The notes below the pieces were generated by a model, which saw only the letters and a program-made list of their open reading frames with translations, had not been told where the DNA came from and did not search any database. A stretch of 64,000 nucleotides of DNA, from contig OY997589.1 in assembly GCA_963921825.1 (NCBI GenBank), positions 42,666,638 to 42,730,637 on the forward strand. The letters are read 5' to 3'. This document shows positions 12,811-23,651 of this stretch, piece by piece. The position numbers and the translations under genes are program-made. Numbering within the stretch: position 1 is the first letter of the stretch; each line of letters opens with the position of its first letter. The DNA is from Erodium maritimum. Taxonomy: Eukaryota > Streptophyta > Magnoliopsida > Geraniales > Geraniaceae.

Positions 12811-14448
12811 TGTTAGTCTTACTGCCCGTAGTTCAATCCTAAATGTCCAAATGTATATATCATCGTTAGCAATAAAATTACTTATGTGTTGGAGTAATAT
12901 ATCGATGTGTGCTCTGTTCTATGCCCACCATGCGAATAGAACCATAGACCGAGATAGATTACACTCGATGGGTCCCTAGTCAACAATGCTTCACTAGAAG
13001 CGACTAGTATGAAAAATGACTCATTATGGCTTACGTTCTGTTAGTCATTGGAATGAGATTCTGGAGTGTGATCATAGATATCATGTGGGACATGATATTG
13101 GACGACCCGACATGAATATGTGCCATAGATTAAATCATGAACATATTCATTTTCGTAGCTTGTCATGTACCCTTAGACCAAGGAGTCTATGTGATTGATA
13201 TGCAGTAAACAACTGAGTTTGACCTGAGCCTAACGTTGTCCGTAACTTGGCTTCCATAACGACCAGGATTGGCTTGGGGACGGACTGCATGAGTGACACG
13301 AAAGACGGCTAAGGGATTTATCCCTCATACTACTGTAAGGGAAATATATCAATTCTCGGCCGCTTGATCAAGAGTGACTGAAAGAATAGCATGACCATGC
13401 ACATGATACTAGGTATCATATATTCAGTCATCTCACATATCAAGGAACAATGAATGAAAATAATAAGGATGACGGCTCTATGCCTTATCTCAATCAATAT
13501 ATCATAGATAAAAGGATAACGACAGGGACGACAGAAAAGTTAGAATCGACAGGGTCGATTCGTTATGTAGTGTCAGGAAATACTAAAGTCTCGTTAGTTT
13601 CCACTTAAATAGGATGAAGTAAAATGAGATTTTACGTTGATCTATTGACATGCATAAACCTAAGGGTCACACCGGAGGGTGAAACTCATTGACACATTTA
13701 TGGAGAATGGCCAAAAGGGAGTTGTCTCGGGACATGATCAAAACTGGGCTTTAGGTCATGTGCCCGTAAGTGAATAGGACTTTACGGATCGAGACAAGGC
13801 TTGGAGTCTTGGGATTGATCACGTCGAATAATGTTGGACATTTCCAGTACGAAAGGCTTGGAGGCGATGAGCGAATCACGGGACCTCGTTGGAAATGGCC
13901 ACGGGCCATGTTCCAAGAGGCCCATGAAAGGCTCATGCAACCAAGGCCTATGGATCTAATTAATCAAGTCTTGATTAATTAGTACTAAGTAAGCATGACA
14001 AGGATTAAGGTGTTGGTGATTCACCACCTAACCCTATCTTGTCTAGCCATACTTTTTCCTATTCACACCTTACTTGTCACCATGCTTGTCCCATGCATTT
14101 AGTTGGACAAGTATGAGGTTTGTTATGTTTAAGTCATCTTATTTCAATATAACAAACACAAGACAAGAATAGGAAATACAACTTCTCTCCCACCTCCATT
14201 TTTGTGTTCTTGAGTCCTCAAAGAGAAGAACTACGTGGCTTTGATTCCCATGTGGATACGTAGGTGTCTTGGAGACTCAAGCCAATCATTCGTTACCCGG
14301 TGTTCTTGTTTTGGTAAGAACTAGTGCTGAATTTTTCTCTTGTGAATCCATTCTTTGTTAGTTGTTTCATGGTTTTAATCGTCTCTTGGTTTTCATTGAT
14401 TTTCCGCTGCTAGTTGGTTCATCTCCAACCTTACCTCGAGACCCAACA
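12811..14448 (+). mobile_element. Solo copia LTR inside the copia A 5' LTR
   Basis: Begins TGTTAGTCTTACTGCCC and ends CGAGACCCAACA, the family's LTR ends, over 1638 bp. It is flanked by CATGT (12806-12810) and CCTGT (14449-14453), a 5-bp duplication with one mismatch, and copia A LTR text continues directly on both sides. No internal domain remains, so this is a recombined solo LTR in the opposite orientation to its host LTR. Confidence 0.88.
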
Positions 14449-14781
14449 CCTGTATCATGTGCATGGCCATGGTTTCCTGGTAGTCACTCTCTATCAAGCG
14501 ACCGTGAACCAGATATCTTTCACATACCACAGTATGAGGGATAAATCCCATAGCCGTCTATCATGTCACTCATGCAGTCATTCCCCAAGCCAATCTTGGC
14601 CGTTATGGAAGCCCAGTCACTGTGCAACGTTGGGCTTTCAGGTCAAACTTGGTTGTTGATTGCATAGCAATCATATAGACTCCTCGGTCTAAGGATACCT
14701 GAAAAACAACGACTCTGAATATGTTCATTTCTTAATCTATGGACCATATTTAGGTCGGGTCGTCCAACATCATGTCCCACA

Positions 14782-15497
14782 GTATGCTAGCAAAATCGGG
14801 CCGAAAAACGTTGGGTTGGACACATATGAAAATATGATAGAACCTTTCATATTGGAAAATGTTGGGGACAAGACATGCAATAGACATGATGCATGTTAAA
14901 AATATATATGTGATAACCTTACCTTGTATGAACATTTTTGAGCTTGCTTGTGAAGATTAAGGATGACTTTAAAACTCATAAAAAGTGGAAGGAAAAAGGC
15001 GTGCATGAGGACCTATGGTTCCAGACGAGAGAGACGAGGACTTTCAAGCCGCGTCTGAACTACACGGTAATGCTAGAGAAGCGTGAAGAAGTGATTTACA
15101 GGATTGCACCAATACGTGACCCAACACCCTATGTAGGATGCTTGAAAAACAAGGTCCACTTGGTAAAAGAATTTTTTAGGGATGAAAACTCACAACATGC
15201 ATGTTTTGTTTCAACATATACTTCCTATCATTATACGTCCATATGGGGCACCACCCGAACCGAAGTGATTTGTGAGCTCGCTAGTTTCTTCCAGATGCTT
15301 TGAGCAGAAGAGATCTCCAAGGAGTATGTGCAGTAGATGAAGAAAGAGATTGTTGTGATCCTCCGCAAGTGGGAGATGATATTTCCTCCACTTTTCCATA
15401 CTATCATGGTTCATTTATGTTTATACCTTCCAGATCAAATCTTGCAAACCGCTCTTATACACTACACATGAATTTTTCTATGGAAAGGTATAACTAG
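14782..15497 (+). pseudogene. CACTA TNP2 transposase, C-proximal block with DUF4218
   Basis: Continues the TNP2 text broken at 2935. Near 14850-14900 it reads like the family's LPYWKDLLLRHNLDVMHIEKNVCDN (here YWKMLGTRHAIDMMHVK). The forward frame 14938-15303 carries a segment matching the PACYTL/VPDGYASNI region, ending TRTEVICELASFFQML. After two stops comes MKKEIVVILRKWEMIFPPLF and TIMVHLCLYL, then FSMERY, which is the DUF4218 signature (EEIVVTLCKLEMIFPPSFF, IMVHL, YPIERY). There are several stops and frame changes, so it is inactive. Confidence 0.78.
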
Positions 15498-15561
15498 TTT
15501 ATATATATACCACACTTATCATGCAAACTACAAACCAATATAAGTCACATGATACAGCAAA

Positions 15562-15897
15562 GATGACGTCATCAGAGCGTGCGCGATGCTGACACATGGC
15601 TTCGCAGCGTGCATGCTACCAACACTCTGTATAATACCAGCACTTTGTATGGTACCAGTACCGTATAAGGTAAGGTGCCAATATCGTGTTAGGTAAGCTA
15701 CCAATACTTTGCATAGTATCAACACTCTGCATGTGGGTATCAATATTCTGTATATAGGTATCAACACTCTACATATGGGTATCACCACTCTGTATGTAGG
15801 TATCAGCACTGTGTTAGGTAAGCTACCAGTACTCTGTGCCCGCATCAGCAGCGAAGCGCACATGTGTCAACATCTTGCACACTCTGATGACGTCACC
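15562..15897. repeat. Fold-back repeat with ATGACGTCAT-type arms and GTATCA-rich centre
   Basis: The left arm (about 15562-15617) starts GATGACGTCATCAGAG and includes TGACACATGGCTTCGCAGC. The right arm (about 15842-15897) is its imperfect reverse complement, ending CTCTGATGACGTCACC. The roughly 225-bp centre is a degenerate tandem series of units near 23-30 bp built on GGTATCAACACTCTGTAT. No coding potential. It could be a small fold-back transposon or internal repeats of the CACTA element. No target duplication was found. Confidence 0.65.
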
Positions 15898-17449
15898 GCG
15901 CGCGCATCCTGTGGCTCAGATCTGTCCGTAGTTTACACAATAAAGAGTGATTTGTATTTGATACCTATTATATATATATATACACACACATACATAGAAT
16001 AAGTCTCTGGTGGTAACTCGTTATAGTGCAAAATGCGCACCAAAATCTGGACAGTTGAATGGTTGACACATGGCATCATTTGATAGTGCCTCATTTATTT
16101 TTTGCCAAATTCGCTAATTTAATCATTCTTGCTTCGTTTTAATTTTGATTTTTTTAATTCTTGAACCATTCTTTTTCTTTTCCTAAGGGATATCTATAGA
16201 GATCCATATCGATTATATTTCGAGCATGAAAAATCAAACGTAAGTGTACATCGGATGAACAAAATTTTATAAACATGTAGAAATGGAATGTAAATCTATG
16301 ATAAATGGTTTGAAATCACAAGGAAACGACTTGTCAAGCATCATTCCCGGTCCGTTTGGCTTTGTTATTGCGCCAGCATGTTGAAGAAAGGATTACAAAA
16401 CATGTTTATGAATTTACAACCATTTTTTTAGGAATTAGAATTGAGAATTTTAAATCGGAGGAAATATGGAATGTTAAGGATTATAAATTCTTCGAATTTT
16501 ACTTAGTTTATTTCTAACTTGAGAATGAAATAGTTTAATGATATTTTGCAGGATGACTACTTTGGCCGAGAGGTACGCGTTCATGAATTATGCCTTTAGG
16601 AATATTACCGAGCAGGAATCCTCCGTTTTGTCGAAACTGTCGTTCAACAGGTAGAAGTAGCTCATGTGCATCTACTTGACCTGACGACTCAGAATTGTAG
16701 TTCCTACTTCCATTCCCGGTTCTTCCTCTATGTTGTCGAGGCCTTAATGGAAGGTTTGGCGCATCCACAACAAGGAAAAGGTTGACGAGGAAAATATCGT
16801 TAATGAGGACGTTAAAAAAAAAGAGGATGGGGGATAACGAGGTATCTATACGATCCTTATGACCTAGAAGATGGCCAAAGCTGATGGGCATTTGACATTG
16901 AAGTGAGATGCTGAGACCAATGAACCCACTTGTTTGATTAATTGAGACATGAAAGTTTCGGACATCGAGGCCATTATCCACCGCACAGACCCGATGTACG
17001 CCAAGAAGTACGATAGACTCGACCTGATGAGGGTGGAATGGTACAACCAGCTAACCGTAAGTATCCTGAACATGGTACTAAAGTTTTGTAATTAACTTTC
17101 TTGATTTCTAATGTAGTTCTTACTTTTATTTTTCAGCCACTTTAATGTCCGTCGACAATGACTACATGCTTTTCTTGTGGATGGGTGCTGAAGCCAAGGG
17201 ACATAGCAAAGATTGGAATCATGACTTCACTATGGGTATCTTAAGCATAAAGAGGAGGAGCTAGAAACAACAACCCGAATGAGAACACTAAAATTCTAGA
17301 AGAGTTGTTGGACCGACCCGTTCAATGGCGATGGCTTGTCACACATTGGAATTCAAAAGCACATATAGTAATGACCTTGGTCCCTGTTCAATTATTTTTA
17401 AACAATTCGGTTATTTCTAATAATAGTTGAAATTCATTTTCATATGTTA
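15898..17449. other. CACTA interior, not assignable
   Basis: Between the DUF4218 segment and the LINE. A forward segment around 16550-17070 has short open pieces (for example DIEAIIHRTDPMYAKKYDRLDLMRVEWYNQL, about 16960-17060) and a possible intron around 17060-17140 (GTAAGT then TTTTTCAG). It may be part of a second CACTA gene, but no family match is secure. The rest is AT-rich with no features. Confidence 0.35.
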
Positions 17450-19574
17450 GCTCAATTGAATGGGATTCCTCAGGGGGTTGTCCTATGTCCCCTTTCTTGT
17501 TCCTTATTACGGTAGAGGGCCTCCATTTTTTCTTGAAGCAGGAAAATTAGTTGGGTTTTATCAAGGAATAAGTATTTGCCACTTAGATTTTTACATTTCT
17601 CATGTACAGTTTGCTAACAATACTTTGTTTTTTTTTCGTTGTGTTTTGGATTATTTGATCAATGTGAAAGGAACCTTGTTAGAGCAGGCTACCATTGGTC
17701 TCAAGGTTAATTTTAACAAATCTAGGGCAGTTTTGTTAAATGTGGAGTCTTTTGCAGCTGAGGATGTGGAGGATGCTTTGGGGTGTGCTGTTGCTGATTT
17801 ACCTATGACGTATTTGGGATTCTCTCTTGGAGCCTATACGAAGAGACTTTCTACTTGGGACCTGGTTCTTTGTAAATATAAATCAGCTCTGGCTTTATGG
17901 CACGCTAAGTATCTTTCTTTGGCTGGTAGGATCACTCTTATTCATTCCACCCTATCAAGATTACCATTATTCTATATGTCTCTGTTATAGGCTCCTAAAG
18001 GCGTTGTTAAGGCTTTGGAAGCTATGCAAAGGAGATTTTTATGGCGAAACGGAGGTGATGGAAGAGCTTTGAATAAGGTCAGGTGGTCTATAGTTTGCAC
18101 ACATAAGAAGTTGGGCGGTCTGGGGTTAAGGAGGCTGGAGGAAATGAACATGGCCCTTTTGGCGAAGTGGTGGTGGCGGTTCGCCACTTCAAATAATTCT
18201 CTTTGGAAGGAGCTGATTTGTGTTAAGATGAGGTGGTCCGTTGAGGATTGGGATTTAGCCAAGTTAGATAAGACCAGTAATTGTTATTTATTTACTTATA
18301 TTATTGGCCTTGATTCTAACCCTCTACTCTGTAAAATATTCGAGAACCATGGTATTTGGTGGAATGTGGGAAGAGGGGATCAGGTTTCCTTTTCGGAGGA
18401 TGTGTGGGTAGGGTAGGTGTTTGTGCGGGAGAGATTTCTGGTAGCATTCTCTTTGGCCGTTGACAGACTTGGGAAAATGGCTGATTTTTGGAACGGTTCT
18501 GGTTGGTCGGTGGAATTGAGGAAGGCGGGTTGGGATTGGGATAGGGCCAAGTTGGAATTGTTCGAGAAGGTCCTTTCCTAACAAGTGCTTTTCTCTGACC
18601 AGGAGGATTTTCTGATTTGGTGGAAACAGAGTTCGAGCTTTAAGGTTGCTATCGCTTATTCTATTCTCATGAGTGAGGAGAATATATCCCCGTAATCATG
18701 GGCGTTAGTGTTTTGGATTCGTGGCGTCCCGCCTAAGCATTGTGCTTTTTCTTGGTTGGTTGTTTAGAGGGCTTTTCCCACTGCAGTGTTTTTGGAAGTT
18801 CGTGGGGTACATGTGACTATTAATTAGATGTTCTGTCCTTTGTGTAAGTCAGGTATTTAAACCTCCGACCATCTTTTACTTCATTGTTTCAATTCTTGGT
18901 GTTATGGGGGTGTGTGGCTTCTTGGTGGGGGTCGCGTGGGCCATGCCTAGGACCTTTGGCGATGTTATTTGTCTATGGAAAGGCTTGGGTTCCAATAATT
19001 GGTGGAAGACGTGGATTCAAGTTTGCTATATTGTTATTTGGCATATTTGGTTATTGTGCAATGACATGGTGTTTAATTCGGCGATGGATTGTGGCGATGT
19101 AGTCTTTGGAAAGATTCAGAATCACTCGTTTTGTATTATGTGGCAAGCTGGGTCGTTACGCAAAGCCATTACTTTTGCGGATTGGCAGCATCATCCAGGT
19201 TGGTGAGCTTAGTTTGATTTGGTGTTTCGTCTGTTCCCATCAGGGTCCGGTGAGTACTATCCGGGGGAACTTTATGGGGTTGATCTGCTATGGAGCGGAT
19301 GGGCGCGAATCACTTAGTCCTTTTGGGACCAGAGGATTCACCCTGTTTACCCTGAGGTACCGTTCACTGGTGCGGGTGGGACGCCTATTCTCTGGTCTCC
19401 TGAGTCACTGTTCATCATCCAATTATTTTTTGTTGTTTTTGGATTGCTCTTTTTGGGGGTTTGTTCCCGTAACTCCAGATGAGAGCTCTCTTGTTATAGT
19501 TGTGTTCTGGATTGATCCTGCTTGGATCTTTCTTCTTCTTTAATAAAATTTTATGAGCTTATCCAAAAAAAAGT
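17450..19574 (+). pseudogene. LINE, 5'-truncated, reverse transcriptase to 3' tail
   Basis: A plant L1-type non-LTR element that starts inside the reverse transcriptase, at LNGIPQ (motif NGIxQGCPxSPFLF). Then: VQFANNTLFF (the FADD box, here degenerate), GLKVNFNKSRAVLLNVE, ADLPMTYLGFSLGA, LAGRITLIHSTLSRLPLFYMSL (17460-17990); APKGVVKALEAMQRRFLWR and KLGGLGLRRLEEMNMALLAKWWWRF (18000-18416); and a zinc-binding RVT C-terminal segment near 18600-18900. The 3' end is TAATAAAATTTTATGAGCTTAT plus an A-run at 19567-19574. It has stops and frame changes, and no endonuclease or ORF1 is present. No target duplication was found. It lies in CACTA DNA. Confidence 0.88.
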
Positions 19575-20537
19575 CAGAAAAGTGTAAGGCGTCTCAGGCT
19601 GAGAAAAAACTCAAGCACTGTTCTAGAAGGTAGGTCGTTGGACTTCATCACTAAGGAGTACAAAACCCGCAAGACGAACCCATCTCTATATCCGCGGACC
19701 GACGTTGTATAGAAGGCGTTCCTGACTAGCGATAAACACTCACCGAACGACGTCCGCGGGATATGATTTTTATTCATACCTTTTTTTCTCATTCAACTTG
19801 TTCATATATATGTTATCCGCGGGGTATGTTATTTTGTTGACTTTAACCTTCATGTCGTGTATTATAGTTTTTTTTTCGAAAAGGTGCAGGTGCCAACTCC
19901 TACCAGCCCGAGTTTCCATGCAAGAGTCCGTGTGCGAGGAATCGTCCTCCCCATTTGTTTTCGAGCTTGATACCTAGTAGTATCAAGAAATCGGGACAAT
20001 GACCGAGAGCCCTAAAGGACGAATTCAGGTAGGAGTCGAGTAGAGTGTCAAGGTCCCCATGGACATAAATGTTGTTATGTATCATTTGATTCTTCTAAGG
20101 GGGTGGTTGAACTCTCGCGACTTTCGTGCAGTAGGACGCTAAGCACACTTAGGTTAGGGAGGAGATTAAGGCTACGATGGAGGTGAGGATAGTTAAAGAG
20201 ATTGCCGCAATAGAGAATAGGATGGATGAATAAAGGAAGAAGCAGGAGATAATTGAGGTCTTACTCGGTATAATGATGAAAATGATGAAAGCCTAGTAGA
20301 GTCGTCCCTTTATCCCTCAATAGCCCTTAGGTTTTGTTAGATTTAATTTTTTTTCCATTGTATGCACATGACATTTGGATACTTTATTTTTGTTGAAAAT
20401 TTTATTTTAATTTTTACTTGTACGATACTATTTAGACTGTGTACTTGCTGTAATAGATTCTATTGCAAGTAATGCATATTTGATTGCAAAATTTGTAAAT
20501 TTATTCAAAAACGATCAACAACGACGAGTGGGGAACA
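19575..20537 (+). other. CACTA interior with possible second-gene remnant
   Basis: Lysine/arginine-rich broken frames near 19580-19760, and a stretch at about 20157-20296 reading VREEIKATMEVRIVKEIAAIENRMDE then KKQEIIEVLLGIMMKMM. This resembles the coiled-coil methionine-rich tail common in the second gene of plant CACTA elements (the Transposase_24 type). Stops are present. The last part (20340-20537) is AT-rich and ends in CAACGACGAG words like those of the CACTA end, just before the solo LTR. Confidence 0.4.
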
Positions 20538-21434
20538 TGTAAGAACCGCCCCCGGTCAACACCGGTCGAACCGGTGAAATTTGGGAAAAGTTGACTTTAC
20601 GCTGGAAAAGTCAACCGATGACTCTGGGAGTCATTCGGGACCTATCCGAAACCCAAAAAGCTTAGTCTTCGTTACGGTTAGCTTAGTTGGGTCATTTCCT
20701 TTCAAATGAGTACTTTTGCGAAAAAGTCAAACTCGGGTCAAACGGGGTCGAATTAGGGATTTTATCGGATTAATTTAATTGGGCTGAAATAATTGTGAGT
20801 GGAGGTGGACCCCACATGGACACATGTCCATGAGTCTTGGAGGAGAAGAAAGGGGTAGGGAAAGACCTAATTGACCCCCATTTTTGGGCATTAAAGGACA
20901 AGAGGTTAAGGGCAAAATGGACAATTCTAATTTAGGTTAAAGGCCACATGTGAAGCAATTTCAGCCCATATTTGTGTCTTGGCCGAAATTTTCTAGAGAG
21001 AGAGAGAGTTTGGAGCTTCCATTGACGAAGAGGAGAAGAAGAGAAGAAAAGGGGTTTTTTTGATAGATTTCCACACCAAAAGTCATCCTTCTCCCATATT
21101 TCTCATCATCTACCCATTTCCTAAGGTAAGCTTCCAATCAAATCTTCTTTTGATGAACTTGGGGTAATGGGTTTGGTAGAAAATGCATGAACTAAGCTTG
21201 GGTATTATGGGTCTGATGTTCTTCATTGTTAAATGGTTGAATCATGATGAAAAGTGGAGGATTTGGTTGGAGATTAATTGGGATTTTGTTAATTGGATGA
21301 AACTCAACTTTCTGTTTGAAGTTTTGGGGTTTTTAGGACTGAATTTGGAGGTTTTAGAGGTTAGCAATGGAGTTTTGGAGGTTTGAATTCGTGGGACGGA
21401 GTTGAGGGAAGAAGAAGAAGGGAGCTGCCCAGAC

Positions 21435-21640
21435 CCGTCACGGATCCGTGACGCGAACCGTGACGGAGCACGTCACAGCTCCGTGACGGAGACCGTGACG
21501 GCACACGTCACGGTTCCGTGACGTTAACCGTGATGGCACACGTCACGGTTCCGTGACGTTAACCGTGATGGTGCACGTCACGGTTCCGTGACCCAAACCG
21601 TGACGGAGCCCGTCAAGGTTCCGTGACCCACTCCGTAATT
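21435..21640. repeat. 35-bp minisatellite of palindromic CGTCACGG/CCGTGACG units
   Basis: About six copies of a 35-bp unit inside the solo gypsy-type LTR. Each holds a near-perfect 18-nt palindrome; the first, CGTCACGGATCCGTGACG, is exact. The array therefore carries many TGACG/CGTCA words on both strands, the core bound by plant TGA-class bZIP factors. Function is not shown. Confidence 0.85.
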
Positions 21641-22239
21641 GATCAGAAATGGACCTTTTAGGTCCATTTTGGTCGTTTTCGGGTAATTAGGAAGGTTATC
21701 TATAACCGAACGTATTGAGGGTTAGTTTGGGTGTTATCTCTTTAAAACACCCTTGATTTATTATTGAATCTCGTGTGACTTTGTGATCTTAGACGTTGTT
21801 TCCGATCACGACGGAGGAGGCTACTAGGCGGCTCGTGGTGGTTCGAGTTGGATTGCGGTTGAGGTAGGGAAAAGTAGCGAATACCGGTTTAATTACGGAA
21901 AACTACTAGAATGCATATAGGATATGACCAACCGGAATAATTGTAGAATCACATGTAGGATGTGAATAACTAGCGTAGTCATATAAATGTGGAATTACTT
22001 GCGGGCCATGTCGTGCCCGTAAGTCTGGTACTTGCTGTGCTGTAGAATCGCATGTGGGCCAGGTCGTGCCCGTATGATTGTGTGTTGGTTGTGCTTGTTT
22101 GTGATTAGTAGCTTGTAATGTTTGGTATGTGGTATGTTCCGTTATTAAATTAAGAATCATGATATGCTATGAGAACGTGGTGAATGTTAGTGTGAATTAT
22201 TGTGTTGTGATTTGATCGTGTGATTTATAGACCAATGTT

Positions 22240-22680
22240 GTGTGTCCTGGTATGATATATTGGTATGATATGTTCGGTATGATATGTTCGGTGTGATGCG
22301 TTGATATGATATGTTTGGTATGACGTGTACCCGAGGATGGGTGTTCCGGTATGATATCTATACCGACGGAGGATTTCAGTGTAGGATATTTAGGCCGAGG
22401 ATAGTGTTCCGGGTGCGCGGTACCCGAGGCTAGGGTTCTGGTATGGTATGTGTGGTATGAGTTGTGCCCCGATGCTGAGTGTTCCGGGATGATACCTAGG
22501 CCGATGCAGTGTTCCGGTATGGTATGTGTGGTGTGATTTTTACCCCGTGCTACGGGAAGAGATCCGACCGATGATATGTTCGGTCCGGTATGTTTGGTAT
22601 GAGTTGTACCCCGATGCTGTGTGTTCCGGGATGATATCTAGGCCGATGTTGTATGTTCCGGTTGGATATGGTTGAGCCGT
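22240..22680. repeat. Degenerate tandem repeats with GGTATGATATGTTCGG and CCGATG words
   Basis: Irregular repetition of GGTATGATATG, GTTCCGG and ACCCCGATGCTG-type words. It lies in the same relative part of the LTR as the tandem blocks of the reverse-strand gypsy-type LTR at 56866-57340, so it is a fast-evolving LTR-internal array rather than an independent satellite. Confidence 0.65.
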
Positions 22681-23414
22681 GCTATGGAATCCGGCGTAAT
22701 GTTATGGGATACTTAGTGTTGGTGTGGTTACTGATGATATTAATCTGTGTGTTGATCTGTTTTGGTTCGTTGTGGTTACTTATGTCGGTCATGCGAGCCT
22801 CTGTGATCTTGAATATATTTATATCTGTGTTGAGTGTATTGATGTGCGAGTTTGCACGCGTGGTTAGTTGTGAGATAACCGTGGCTGTAATCTAGTGAGA
22901 ATTGATTGGGTGACAGTTGTTAAGTGCATAGTTGAGGAGAAGTGTCCGAGAGTCGGTTCGGTATCAAGTTTGATTGCGGATTTCTCCCGAGTGGGGTCCA
23001 TTGTTGTCTTTAGGTTATTTTTTTAAATGGTCTTTGTTATTGCCTTACTAGTATGCCATAATCGGACGGGTATCCGTGGTGGTGAGCAATTGCTCACTCC
23101 CTTTACTACTTTTTCCTACTGAACGAAAGCTCACCCCCTTTTCTACTGTTCTACATGTTTTGATCGCGATTTGATTTAGATGACGTCTCGGAGCTTAGGA
23201 GTTTAGCGAGAGTCCTAGTTTGGATGGTCTAGAGACGTACTTTCCTTTTGTACTAAACTTCTTATTACTTGGATTTCGAGCTCGTGACTCTTGTTATCGG
23301 AATTATTGGTTTGAACTATTATTTGGAGGTTTATTTCGTTCAAAGTTACTTTCTTTATTATTATTTTTAGTTCACGTCTTGAGTCCGGGTTAAAACCGGA
23401 TTTGGGGCATGACA

Positions 23415-23651
23415 GAACATCGCTGTTGAATATTCAACATCGACGTTGTGAAGTCGTCGTTGTTGAAAATTAAACAATGACGACGAAGAATTCGGTCGGA
23501 AATGAAAAGATCCACACCCAACAGCCAAAAAATTTGTTGGTTTTAAAAAATATGACAATTTAAGACCGACAAAACATAGCCGACGAGTTGATCATATGTA
23601 AATTTCAACACCGACGAAAAATTCCCGTCAACCAAGAAGCTTCATGTAGTG
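23415..23651 (+). mobile_element. CACTA subterminal repeats and right terminus
   Basis: After the solo LTR, the CACTA text resumes with recurring short words: ACATCGACG, GTCGTCGTTG, CGACGAAG, CCGACGAG, CCGACGAAAA. It ends GCTTCATGTAGTG at 23651, the reverse complement of CACTACATGAAGC. The flank then reads GTG, a possible 3-bp target duplication that cannot be matched because the left end is not visible. Confidence 0.7.

Larger units (their letters stand above)
2936..14781 (-). mobile_element. Ty1/copia retrotransposon A, broken, with two nested insertions
   Basis: A fossil reverse-strand copia element lying in the CACTA transposase. On the + strand the order is 3' LTR (2936-4502), purine tract (4503-4517), pol with RNase H, reverse transcriptase and integrase (about 4600-7560), gag (about 7600-8487), leader, primer-binding site (10069-10080) and 5' LTR (10082-14781). 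The gag-integrase-RT-RNase H order is that of Ty1/copia. It is clearly broken, with many breaks. Two later insertions sit in its 5' LTR: a poly(A) retroposon and an opposite-strand solo LTR. The 5' LTR is incomplete at its outer edge, so no right-hand target duplication is available; the left flank is CGGAA. The LTRs differ more from each other than those of element B, so it is older. Confidence 0.88.
10082..14781 (-). repeat. Copia A 5' LTR, split by two insertions
   Basis: LTR text runs from TTTTGGAACTCGATG at 10082 to 10210, resumes 11992-12810, and resumes again 14449-14781. Each part matches the 3' LTR at 2936-4502 in the same order. The interruptions are the retroposon 10211-11980 and the solo LTR 12811-14448. 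It is incomplete at its outer (right) edge, where CACTA transposase text resumes. Confidence 0.85.
20538..23414 (+). mobile_element. Solo LTR, Ty3/gypsy (Tekay-like), 2877 bp
   Basis: Begins TGTAAGAACC and ends GGGGCATGACA, with a perfect 5-bp duplication GAACA (20533-20537 and 23415-23419). On both sides the CACTA text is continuous once the LTR is removed. A long LTR whose right end reads GGGGCATGACA fits Tekay-like chromoviruses. The lineage is inferred because no internal domain is present. It contains a 35-bp minisatellite (21435-21640), a degenerate tandem block (22240-22680) and a GAGA-type tract near 20995-21008. It is a fossil solo LTR that can only have lost its interior by LTR recombination. 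Confidence 0.88.
2270..23651 (+). mobile_element. CACTA (En/Spm) transposon, nested and decayed; left end not seen
   Basis: The base layer of the left third. It is supported by TNP2 transposase text in two blocks that continue one another across the copia insertion (2330-2935 and 14782-15497), and by a right terminus whose minus strand reads CACTACATGAAGC, close to the canonical CACTACAAGAAA end. Repeated CGACGA/CAACGACG-type words fill the subterminal 23415-23651, as is usual for the superfamily. Its own DNA is separated by a copia element (2936-14781), a LINE (17450-19574) and a solo gypsy-type LTR (20538-23414). A coiled-coil-like lysine/glutamate-rich stretch near 20157-20296 could be the end of a second CACTA gene. 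The left terminus may lie outside the window. Confidence 0.72.

Noticed and set aside
17060-17140. Host gene with an intron near a GTAAGT / TTTTTCAG pair
   Set aside because: Flanking frames are short and broken, and the interval lies in CACTA DNA. The splice words alone are not enough.
21435-21640. CRISPR-like array of spaced palindromic repeats
   Set aside because: Units are contiguous 35-bp minisatellite copies without unique spacers, inside a plant LTR.
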